A stretch of 64,000 bases of DNA, taken from Brachypodium distachyon (lineage: Eukaryota > Streptophyta > Magnoliopsida > Poales > Poaceae). The stretch covers positions 54,029,237 through 54,093,236 of the forward strand of contig NC_016133.3 of the NCBI RefSeq assembly GCF_000005505.3. The letters run 5' to 3'. The translations under genes and the position numbers were made by a program. Shown piece by piece: positions 24,601 to 35,400 of the stretch; within the stretch, counting starts at the first letter, position 1; each line of letters begins with the position of its first letter. Below the pieces are notes generated by a model that was not told where the DNA came from, did not search any database, and worked only from the letters and a program-made list of their open reading frames with translations.

Positions 24601-27600
24601 GTAGATGGTGAAAGCCATATAAAACTTGAGCATCCATCCCTAAACAGAAAAACAAATGGTGCACTTAACACTGACTCAAGGTTCTAAGCTTAAGTTATAT
24701 AATTTACCTAAATCATTGATATAGATTAGCTAGGCTGATAGGAAATAATGCAAATACTAAATCTCTTGGCGGTTTCAGTCGCAACCTTACAAATTTATAT
24801 CATATATGGTCACAGTTACATTATGTATAGTTCTAAATTATGTTTTCACATCCATAATCAAGCTATTGAAGGATATTAAACTATGTGAAAAATCCAAAAG
24901 ACATTATACCACAAAAAATATAGGTATATATCAATGTTAGACAACGCTACTCACCTATGAACCAGAGAGAAACTAGATATTACATGTATTATCCAGTTGG
25001 TCTGAACATAAATAAACCCTCAAGTAGATAAGAGTTATTTATTGAGCTTATTACCTCTATCGAGTTGTAATCATCATGTAAATTTAATGAGAAACAACAG
25101 AATTAGCTAAAACAAGAAGATTGATGAAGTATCAAAGGAATACCGATGCTAAGGTAGTTGTAGAATGTGCCTTTATAGCAAGAAGCTTCTTCAGGTAAGT
25201 CACTGCCATTCTCCTGCACCATATGTCCATATTACATTAGCTCTTTCTCAAAGACATATGTGCTTGCATGTTCTGAGAAAGCCAAAATATAGGAGCCACA
25301 GAAGAAAATAAATGCCAAAGCAATCGATCTATCAAACAATTCAACGAAGAGAAACAAACTGACATGCATTCTGAAATGGAGATTAGTATGCAAATATAGT
25401 AGTAAGTACAGTAGTAACTAACATTCTTTTCCTAGGCAAGTAATGGAATTTCTACATGAAATTAGTTTACAATCTTAATAGGCATGTTAAACAACTTGCT
25501 CAACAAAAGATCGAACAGTGAAAGATGATAGCATGCCAGTAACAGTACTGTCACATGTATTATGCGTTCATTGTTAATATATGTATTGTCGGAGCCTCTC
25601 CTACAGTTTTCGGTCAAAAACGTACAGGTTTGGGAAAAATTCTGTTTTTCGATTTGGATTATAAATTCCTGTTGAATTTGCAGTCAAAACCTTGCTGAAC
25701 TCTAGCCGATCTGTGGGTTCAACTTGCTTAAGTGCATGCGGCAATTCTTCTATTTCTCCTACGGGCATTGTAATCACAGCCTGCCAGCTGCAAGAACAAT
25801 AGTAGAGGTTCTCAGTGCAAAAACAGATGAAGAATGTATGTGCAATTATTAGAAAAAGCATCTAAAGCAGACACCAGAACTGGTCCTACAAAATAGTTGT
25901 TCTCGATACATCATTCGGCCTGTTCACTAAGTACACATATTATATGCATCAAGAGATAAGAAAATATGGCATTCAGGTTCTCTTATATGGATTGACAATT
26001 TTCTTTCTGCTATAAGCAAAAAAAAATTGAGGAACGATAAGCAAAATATATAGCAGATAGGTATATCATAAGTTTTACTCAGGAGGGAAAAAAAATAGTA
26101 TTCAAATTTTAAGCACCAGCAATCAACAAAATGGATTTGAATCACATGTTCATAGGTGAAAATGGGCAATGATCTCACCTGTCAAGGTGGACGATGGGAG
26201 CAGTCCCTGCCTTGCTGAGATATCTTTTCACAGCAGAACGCCAGCCAAAGGGGAAAGAGCCACCCTGCGCTCGTGTTGATTAGTTTTTTAAAATTGAAAA
26301 CAGAGAACTTAAATAAAACAATGGCATCATATATAGGCCCTTACCCACCCAAATGATCTAGCAAGGTCGTTTCCTGTACCAAGCGGGATGATTCCTGTGG
26401 GAGGAACTGGTTCCCTTTTCAACCTATAAAGATCTTGCAGACATCCAAGTACCCAGCCAACAGTGCCATCACCACCAGCAACCTGTCAGAAAGAACTAGA
26501 GGTCTAGAGCATGTAATGTTACACAAAATAGTGGGAAGACTGCGACAAACAATATGTGCACCTAAACAGTAGAGCAGAAACCTTTCATAAGGTAAAAGAT
26601 AGTAAAACCAGCTTCTCAAATAGCTTTTAATAGCAAATAACAAGTGGAACATGCAGAGAACTCAAAAGGCTTCTATAGATGCAATATCCTTATGGAAGCC
26701 CATCAAGCACATACCACAATCCTCAATTTTCCACGGATGTCCTTTGCACAATTATCACCTTGGTCAGCCAACCTCTCCAAACAACTCAAACCATAGTGAA
26801 CAAAATCAGAAGGCTTCACAATAGATAGATCGAAGACCTGAAAATAAATGGTTCCATCAGTAAGTACCATGTAGTTCAGGGTTTTCCAGAATAAACAAAG
26901 GAATGAGAAATAAAATTTTCCAAAAAACATGCTGTGACTTGTGAGTGCACAAATAATCCATAATTGACGTTATAAACAAGTATCAAAAAGTTAGCATGTC
27001 TTGTCAACCACAATAGCATGTTACATGAGTTTCACAAGCTCTTAAAGACGGCGCCCTTAAAGACCGTCACATTCCAAAGAAGTACTCCATATCCATTGTT
27101 ATCACGGCCCTAGCTTATATCAGTTCTGACCCTTTTATACCACATAATGACGTCAAAAACCAATTCTCATATGCCAACCTCCAGTTTCAGAAATTGTTCC
27201 ACAGTTAACTCACATAGAATCTAGTGTTGAGTACTACCTCCATTCCTAAATATAAGATGTTCTAGATTTGTCCTAACTCAAACTTCTTATGGTTTGACCA
27301 AGTTTATAGAAAAATGTACTAGCATCTACAATATCAAATAAGTAATACTATGAAGATATATATCGTGACGGGTTTACTAAATCATCAACATGAAACAAAA
27401 TCAGCATCACCAAATGTCTCTGTGTTCTGTTACAAGAAAATGTCAGGTCAAAAATTACAGACAGTCTTATCACTCTCACTACTGTCACCTCAGAAGCATG
27501 ATGCAACACAATATCTGCTCATAACTGTAGATCCTCAATCATTCCTACCTAGCTAGCACCTACCTTCCTATATCTTTTCATTCACCTGCTCATATCTTCA

Positions 27601-28346
27601 AGGCCTATATCAGGAAGTGAGACACGGTTTGCTGGAACCTTCAGAGAAACCCACGGTATAATCATTAATCTAGTGCAATGTCTCATAACGGTCTTCTGAA
27701 AACACAGGATATAGAGATACTGCCCACGTCACGCTATCCTCATCAGATCACAGGACGCATGGCTGCTCATGCTTCGCTTTATGGCAGTACCACTAATATC
27801 TGAAGCCCAAATAGCAGCCAAATTGCACAGAATCTTCCAACAAGCCACACCAAACCAGAGCGAGAAAACAAGTACAGTAACGACCAACACGAAAGCATAC
27901 TTGGGACGCAGGGTTACACGAGCGGGCAAGCGAATCGCGAATGACATCACCTGCTCCTTGCTGATGAGCTCGTGCAGCCGCACCTTGAGCTCGGGCCCGT
28001 GCCTCCCGCCACTATTCGAGTTCACGAACACCACCATCGGCGTCACCACCGCCACTTCCTCCCCCTGTCCGTCCCCCTCAACCTCATCGCCCTTTGCCGC
28101 CGCCGCGGCAGCCACGCCGGCGGCCTCGTCCTTGGCCGCCACGGCCGCCGCAACCGCCCGTCGCGCGTACAGCGGCATGACGACCTGTCTCCGCAGCTCG
28201 ACCTTGTCCACCTCCTTCCCCAAAACCCCGCACGCGCGCACCGACTCCCAGATCGATGCCCTCGCCGACTGAGCCGTGGACAGCGCCGCGTGAGGTGTGT
28301 AGCCCCCGTCGGCCGCCACCTCCACCTCTGCCTCCGATCGTTCCAT
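21619..28346 (-). CDS. Diacylglycerol kinase, copy A
   Basis: Twelve exons: complement(21619..21780, 22607..22723, 23114..23201, 23380..23457, 23847..23917, 24557..24639, 25144..25213, 25691..25787, 26179..26264, 26345..26482, 26715..26837, 27951..28346), giving 502 aa, normal for the small plant DGKs that lack C1 domains. The catalytic domain starts about residue 103; the ATP-site motif [12 protein letters not shown] is at 175-186, followed by [17 protein letters not shown]. The accessory domain has [20 protein letters not shown] and ends with an EPWKQP block. The enzyme phosphorylates diacylglycerol to phosphatidic acid, a second messenger in stress responses. In the first catalytic block this copy reads VNSNSGG, where copy B has VNSKSGG. 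Intron 9 (23202-23379) uses a GC donor. An Ala-rich linker (75-85) sits before the catalytic domain. The end of the 25691 exon was set by phase and could be slightly off. Confidence 0.92.
22263..22472. mobile_element. Stowaway-like MITE in DGK-A intron 11
   Basis: Left CTCTCTCCGTTCCAAAATAT and right ATATTTTGGAACGGAGAGAG form a near-perfect terminal inverted repeat with TA on both sides. It is missing at the equivalent place in copy B (about 29815-29832). Confidence 0.85.
24098..24131. repeat. (GAT)n microsatellite in DGK-A intron 7
   Basis: About ten gat/aat triplets in a row (catgatgatgatgataatg and on). The matching intron of copy B lacks the array (near 32755). Confidence 0.85.
27235..27376. 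mobile_element. One-ended Stowaway-like insertion in DGK-A intron 1
   Basis: The block begins with a Stowaway-like end (CTACCTCCATTCCTAAATAT) but the right inverted repeat is not visible. Copy B lacks the block: gagtacta joins directly to aatcatc near 36078-36090. It is therefore an insertion in A or a loss from B. Confidence 0.55.
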
Positions 28347-28680
28347 CGCTACGCCTCCGTGGGTACAGTATCACACAGCTCAGCAGCTTCCAAATTGCTT
28401 TGTTTCGGTGCGAGCTCAACGAATCGGAGGGGAAAGTTGGAGCGCGGAATATTTCTTATTGTTAACGGGTTGTGCTCCTAGGAGGGAATAAAGTTTGACC
28501 AATGGGACGCCAAATAGGTGGACCTGAGCGCCTGGGAGTTTAGGTTTTACTTGTGGCTCTTGTTGCTTCTGTTTTTGACTCGAGTGATAGTATAAGCAAA
28601 AATCCAAAGCTAGCAGCAAAAACATTTGAAGTCATTATAACCCAAAAATCAAAAATCACACTTTAAGCCTAACCAAACAG
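28347..28680. other. DGK-A upstream region
   Basis: The 5' UTR and proximal promoter of DGK-A. The first 170 bp or so match the sequence upstream of DGK-B (37333-37505). Beyond about 28520 the similarity stops, so the two copies have different distal promoters. Confidence 0.7.
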
Positions 28681-28829
28681 GGTTTTCATCCGCACCATCC
28701 CCAATGACTCTGTCCAGCGCCCTCGCTCGCTGGTCATGGTGCACGAGACTTGCTCTACGTCTCCAGCATCTTCCCGGCGCTCACGGCGGTGGCGCAGCAG
28801 CCATCACGCACCACGCGGATGGCTAAATT
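28681..28829 (+). pseudogene. GLR pseudogene fragment (exon 2 derived)
   Basis: This 149-bp piece aligns, with small deletions, to the intact GLR exon 2 around 18152-18345. Matching blocks include ttcatccgcacc, gactctgtccag, ggtgcacgag, cttcccggcgctc and gccatcacgcacc. It is followed directly, at about 28838-28905, by sequence matching the GLR 3' UTR (20868-20935). The remainder of exon 2 and all of exon 3 have therefore been deleted. Frames are broken and it cannot encode a channel. Confidence 0.85.
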
Positions 28830-29432
28830 TTGAAATGACATAATTTGGCTAAAATTTGTTTATATCCGTATTCTATTGGTCATTAGCAAATTCGGAGGAA
28901 GACTTGTACCCCAACAACACCATTGTACTTGTACATAGCTAGCAGCAAAAGCATTTGAAATGACGTCATCACGTCACACCAAGTAATGTCCAAGAGGAAA
29001 AGAATTATTGGATTAAAACAGAAAATTAAGTTACAGCTTATATCACAGGGTTCTTACCACATTGTTTTTCACACTGACAAAAAATATACAATAGAAATCG
29101 AGCTAAATTTGTTTTCCCTCGGAAGGAACTAGGATACAACATAACTTGCACGATACAGCAGTACATGGTGGCGCATTTTGCTCCTGCCAAGACTCAACCG
29201 TCATCAATAAACATGCATCCACGCTGCACCTGAGCCATCTCTAAGAAACTAGCTCCTGCTGATCCTAAACTGTACATAGTCTAATGATCTAGAATGTAAC
29301 CCTGGCATGAAATGGTAAGCAGATGATTAACGGAGTTAGTAGAAAACGATAACTCTGTGCACGACACAAATTAATGTCAGTTAATAATAAAATGAACTTT
29401 CTGGAATTTTACCTGATTAACTTAGAAAAATC
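28830..29432. other. Duplicated GLR 3' flank beside DGK-B
   Basis: This matches 20860-21618 of unit A, apart from the unit-A MITE, and ends at the DGK-B stop codon. No gene lies in it. Confidence 0.75.
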
Positions 29433-32400
29433 TCATTGCTCCCCGTTTATCATCAGGGAATGATAGGGAACTTTATTTATCTCCACAATGGTTGACTGGT
29501 CCTGAATGAGTGGTTGTTTCCATGGCTCTCCATCCATTTGAACATATGCTCGATCCCACTCACCACCCCTCATTTCAAACTTGATAGCTGCAGCCTAATA
29601 GAAGGGCGAAGTTTTAAACCGAAAGTCCGCCATAAGTTGAGAACTTGAAGTAAAGGAGGCAAAAACAACTTTTTTGAGGGAAAAACAACTTGAGAACATA
29701 GCGCTGCCCAGTGGGTGCACAAATGAAGGGTTCATTTTGACTACATAGGTACCCCTTCACGTGTTCTAAGATTTGTGCACCTCCCCTTCAATGGGTGGTG
29801 CATGGAAGCAGTACTAGTATCTACTAATACTTTTAGATTCGAGAGTGTCTCGTAGCTATCATAGGTTACATGAAATGTTTGGGTTGGTTTACTCCAGTAT
29901 CTCTGGATGGGAACTCCAGTAGATCAATCCTTTGGTAAAAATATTAATGGAAAAATAGGGCAACAAATAGATGCAAGTACCTGAGCAATGTGCTTTGCTT
30001 TGATAAGCTCAGCCATAACGAGTGAAGCATGCCAGCCTTCTTTCAGACCAAATATTTCAATCAAGCCATCATCTGAATGGGCTTCAACAAAACCTCTCTG
30101 GGAATGAGAAAAACAAGACATGTCACTTCAGCAGAAGTAACAGAAACCACCCATGTAACCCCACCAGAGCTGAACTCTAGCTTGAAGCTACCACTTCTTC
30201 TAAAGATACAGCAAAAATGCTAAAACACACTTCCAATACTGCTTTAGTTGCTGACTTGCTATCAATTTATCCTATTTGGCACAGATAAAAAACACATAAC
30301 CTGGACTAGGAGTGGTCATCAAGGTTTTCTCCAACACATTGAAACTGGCACCTTGAACTCAATTTTGCAAGTAGCCAAATATGATGTTCAAAACAAACAC
30401 TATGTACCTACCTTTTCCAGTTTCACTGAACTGACTAAACTAGAAAAAAATAAAACTGAGAGATATATGCAATGTGCATGACCAAGCTCAACTAACCTTT
30501 TCGAGATAATCCGGTTTAAGATTACCCCATGGATGCCTTCCGCTGCCGTAGTTGTACAAATTTAAGACCACTAGGGACCTAACACTGCAGTATCGACAGA
30601 CGAAAAAAAATGTGAGCTTGATTTCTGAGATAACACGAGGATTGGTACAGCAAGTTTGAAGGAAAATCCTAAGTGTGATGATGTAAGCTCCCTCAGTATC
30701 AATAGATGAAAAAAATGTGAGCTTGAGTTCTATGATAAGACAAGGATTGCAACAGCAAGTTTGAAGGAAAACCATCAAAGTAATTATGTAAGCATCCTAT
30801 TTTGCGATGATATGCTGACAGGTTTCACAACAGTATACTAATGCACGTTGCAAATAGAGTTGAAAACATTGCAAATGGCACGCCCTTGACACACCAACTG
30901 ATATGTAGTTATGTACATGGCAACCATCCGCACAATAATTAGTACTCCCTCTGATCCGTATTAATTGTCGAAATATTACATGTATCTAAACGCTTTTTAG
31001 GCATAGATGCATCCATATTTGAGCAAATTTGAGACAATTAATATGGATCGGAGGGAGTATATTTATTTATTCCTTACATAATTTGGGCATGGTCTAACAT
31101 TTTGCAGTCAATACATTTCTTCGAAGGTTCTAAAGGCAAGTCCCAAGAAAAGGGCAGGCTGCCAAGACATACAAATATTTGTTTTTTGTGAGGATAAATC
31201 TGGGTTAATCAACTAGTATATGCTGATATAAATCCATTTCTTCGTTTAAAATTGTATGAAATCTACTCTCTCCGTCCCATATTAAGTGACTTTCTATTAC
31301 ATGTATCTAGACGCTTTTTAGACATAGATACATCCATATTTGAGCAAATTGAAGTCACTTAATATGGGACGGAGGGAGTAGATAGTTACTGAACCAGTGT
31401 CATCGTCTTTGAAAACTAATAGCTGTGTGTATCCCAATGAGCTTACAAACCAATACATAAACGCACAGATTGGTTTCTGTGCCTACTGAATAAATACCAA
31501 TTTTCCTTGCAGAAAAAGAATCAATACTAATTTAATTTTTTTTTGGATGAAAAATCATGATCAGTCTACCAGTATTTTATACTGCGTAGTTCTCTTAGAA
31601 TGTATTTTATACACCCTCCGATCCACAAAGTTAGTACAAATTTGTACTAAATCCCCGACACTTTTTATGGATCGGAGGGAGTAGCATTTAGTGTCACGGA
31701 TAAGCATAGGTCATGTTTTGCCCAGTGTCGAATGCTAGTCCCTAAACTAACAGCAACAGCTATTGGGCAGAAGTTCATATACATAGTGTCAGCTACTCGA
31801 TTTTTAACATTCCTAATAAGGATCATAGATGTTTAAATGCCTTTTTAATGTAACTGATATATATGACTTGCCTTGAAGGCATTTGAATTTGCTCCCATTC
31901 AGAACAATTCACCCTTTTAATGTAAAGCCGCAAAATGTTCCTAAGTCCCCTGCATCAACAAAACATTCTGTCAGGCCTGGACAGATGATTGAGACAATTT
32001 TCTGAAACAAAGGAAGAAGAGCATCTTAGAATCTCTCTCAGAAAAAAAGAACATCTTAGCACTGTTGCAGCTTATTCTCAGTCAAAATATGAAGAGGTTG
32101 GCATTGCATAGCACTTACCATATTACGAACTTGAATCCAAATCCTCAGATAGTAACTACTCCCTCAGATCCATAAAAAGTGTTCCCCATTCTGTACTAAG
32201 TGGGGGACACTTTTTATGGATCAGAGGGAGTAGAATAATATTATAGTATGTGGACTAATGCTATTTTAGAAGTTTTGTAGGCAATTCCCATAATGAACCT
32301 TAAGCCACTATTGTGTCTAGAAGATGGATCAAAATAGAATAACTATTTGATACTTTAGAAGTCCGAGAACATTTTACTTTTTTTCTTCTCAACGCATCTT

Positions 32401-35400
32401 GTGACCGACTTTGCACGGTGAGAATTGCACAAGCTGTTGCTTGTACAAGATGAAATGCTTTTCCTTTTAGAGAGAAATACATGGAAAGAAAGTTATCTAC
32501 CTTAGCTGAGGACTTGCTGTGCAAGGTGTACAGAACCATCCCTGCGTGCAGCTATATCCAGCATAAATCAACTGCGTAGGGTAAACCAAATATTGTTAGC
32601 AAAACCACCTATAGGGTGCACAATAGCATGACATAGATAACTATGCTACAGAAAAGGCTTTGAAGCCAAAAAAAATATTTTTCAAAAGCTACATATTCTA
32701 GAAGAACTTGCTATCACATCCAGCTTATCTGTCAAGTATACAGCAGGATCCACATGATACTAACATGTGTGCAATGAGTTCCTTTATACATGTGCAACTT
32801 CACATGATCTATTCAGCAAGCCATACTTACGTGCTACTGATAGAAGAGACAGCTACGAAGATACTGCTAACCAGCAGATGTTGAATGCAAGGATATATGC
32901 TCCTTATTTCCTCAGTCCTCACTCATCAAAAGAGTTACTCCCTCCGTCCCAAAATAAGTGACGTGGATTTGTATATCTATACAAATCCACGTCACTTATT
33001 TTGGGACCGAGGGAGTACATAGTTCAAGTGGGAGTGGATTGAGTTACTGGCATCTTTTGCTTTTGATGATAGCTTGTAAAACGTTATTTTCCATGCTGGT
33101 TTGGTTGTAATGGTGGATGTTTTCTTGTATCGCTGGTATCCCCAGCTGAACCTCGCTGGCTTTCTAATAAAGCTGGCTCTAAAAAGCCTTTTCTCCACAC
33201 AAAAAAAGAATTACATAGGCTTTAAAAAATCACATGATGGAATGACGAAACATATACTCCCTCCGTCTCTAAATAACTGACTTGGATTTGTATAGATTCT
33301 TATACAAATCCACGTCACTTATTTCCGGACGGAGGGAGTATATGATAATTTTAAGACAGTATGCACTACAAAATAAAGAAGTACATTCAGTACCTTATTT
33401 GCAACTGGTCCTTGAGCAAGATATGGCTTTTCATCTCGTAGATGGTGGAAGCCATATGCAACTTGAGCATCCATCCCTATCCAAAATAAATGGTACACTT
33501 AACAATGACTAAAGGCTCTAAGGTTAAGCCATATAATTTACCCAAATCATTGATCTAGATTAGCTAGGCTGATAGAAACAATGCAAATACTAAATCTCTT
33601 GTGGTTTCAATCGTAATCTTACAACTTTATATGGTCATAATTACATTCTGTATATTTTTAAATTATGTTTCTCACATCAATAATCAAGCTATTGAAGAAT
33701 ATGCAACTATGTGGAAAATCCAAATAACTATATACCACAAAATGATATTGATATATACTATATATCAATGTTAGGCAAGGCTACTGACCAATGAACTGGA
33801 GAGAAAATATATATTACAAGCATTATCCAGTTGGTCTGAACATAACACCCCCCCCCCCACCCCCACCACCACCACCACCCCTCAAGTAGGTAGGAGTCAT
33901 TTTTTGAACTTATTACCTCTATTGAATTGTAGCCATCATGTAAACTTAACGAGAAACAACAGAATTAGCTAAAGCAAGAAGATAGATGAAGTATCAAAGA
34001 AATACCGATGCTAAGGTAGTTGTAGAATACACCTTTATAGCAAGAAGCTTTTTCAGGTAACTCACTGCCATTCTCCTGCACCATATGTCTATATTACATT
34101 AGCCCTTTCATAAAGACATATGTACTTGCATGTTCAGAGAAAGCCACAATATAGGAGGCCCCATCGTAGTTTGCAAGAGTTAGCAATTGACAGAAGAAAA
34201 TAAATGCCAGAACAATCTATCTATCAAACTATTCGACAAAAAGAAACAAACTGTAACATGCATTCTGAAATACAGATTAGTGCACTGTACAAAGAGTAGC
34301 ACCACACGCAGTTACTATGCAAACCTAGTGGTAAGTACTGTAGTAGCTAAAACTCTTTTCCTAGGCAAGTAAATGGACTTGCCACATGCAAATTAGCTTA
34401 CTATCTTAACAGGCATCTTAAACAACTTGCTTAACAAAATATCGAATAGTGAAAGTCCGAAAGATGATAGTATGCCGGTGACAGTATAGGTTTGGCAAAA
34501 GTCTGTTTTTCGATTTGGATCATAAATTACTGTTGAATTTGTAGTCAAAACCTTGCTGAACTCCAGCCGATCTGTAGGTTCCACTTTTTTAAGTGCATGT
34601 GGCAATTCTTCTATTTCTCCTTCTGGCATTGTAATCACAGCCTGCCAACTGCAAGAGCAGTAGTAGAGGTTCTTAGTGCAAAAACAGATGAAGAATGTAC
34701 GTGCAATTATTACAAAAGCACCTAGAGCAGATGCCGGAACTGGTACTGCAAAATAGTTGTTCCAAAATGACAATTAATATCTCAATACATGATTCGGCCT
34801 ATTCACTAAGTATGCATATTATGCATTAATAGATAAGAAAATATGGCATGCACGTGTTGTTATATGGATTGATGATTTTCTTTCCGTTATCAGCAAAATA
34901 TATAGCAGATAGGTTGTATCAGAAGTTTTGCTCAGGAGGGCAAAACAGTATTACTCAAATTTAAGCACCAGCAATCAACAAAATGGATTTGAATTACATA
35001 TTCATAGGTGAAAAGGGGCAATGATCTCACCTGTCAAGATGGACGATGGGAGCAGTCCCTGCCTTACTGAGAGATCGTTTTACAGCTGAACGCCAACCAA
35101 AGGGAAAAGAGCCACCCTGTGCTTATGTTGATTAGTATTTTGAAATGAAAACAGAGAATTTAAATAGAACAATGGGATCATATTTAGGCCCTTACCCATC
35201 CAAATGATCTAGCAAGGTCGTTTCCCGTACCAAGTGGGATGATTCCTGTGGGAGGAACTGGTTCCCTTTTCAACCTATAAAGATCTTGGAGACATCCAAG
35301 TACCCAGCCAACAGTGCCATCACCCCCAGCAACCTGTCAGCAAGAACTAGTGCATGGATGTTACGCAAAATAGTTGAAAGACTGCGACAAGCATGGAAAC

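Larger units (their letters stand above)
20860..28520. repeat. Tandem segmental duplication, unit A
   Basis: This unit contains the GLR 3' flank and DGK copy A. It is matched throughout by unit B (28681-37505), in the same orientation. Exon order and phases are identical and many introns align by eye. Upstream of the DGK ATG, similarity runs on for about 170 bp and then stops. Confidence 0.85.

Noticed and set aside
30945..33338. Regularly recurring short repeats in DGK-B introns that might look like an array
   Set aside because: Each is a separate MITE with inverted ends and TA flanks, not direct repeats with spacers.
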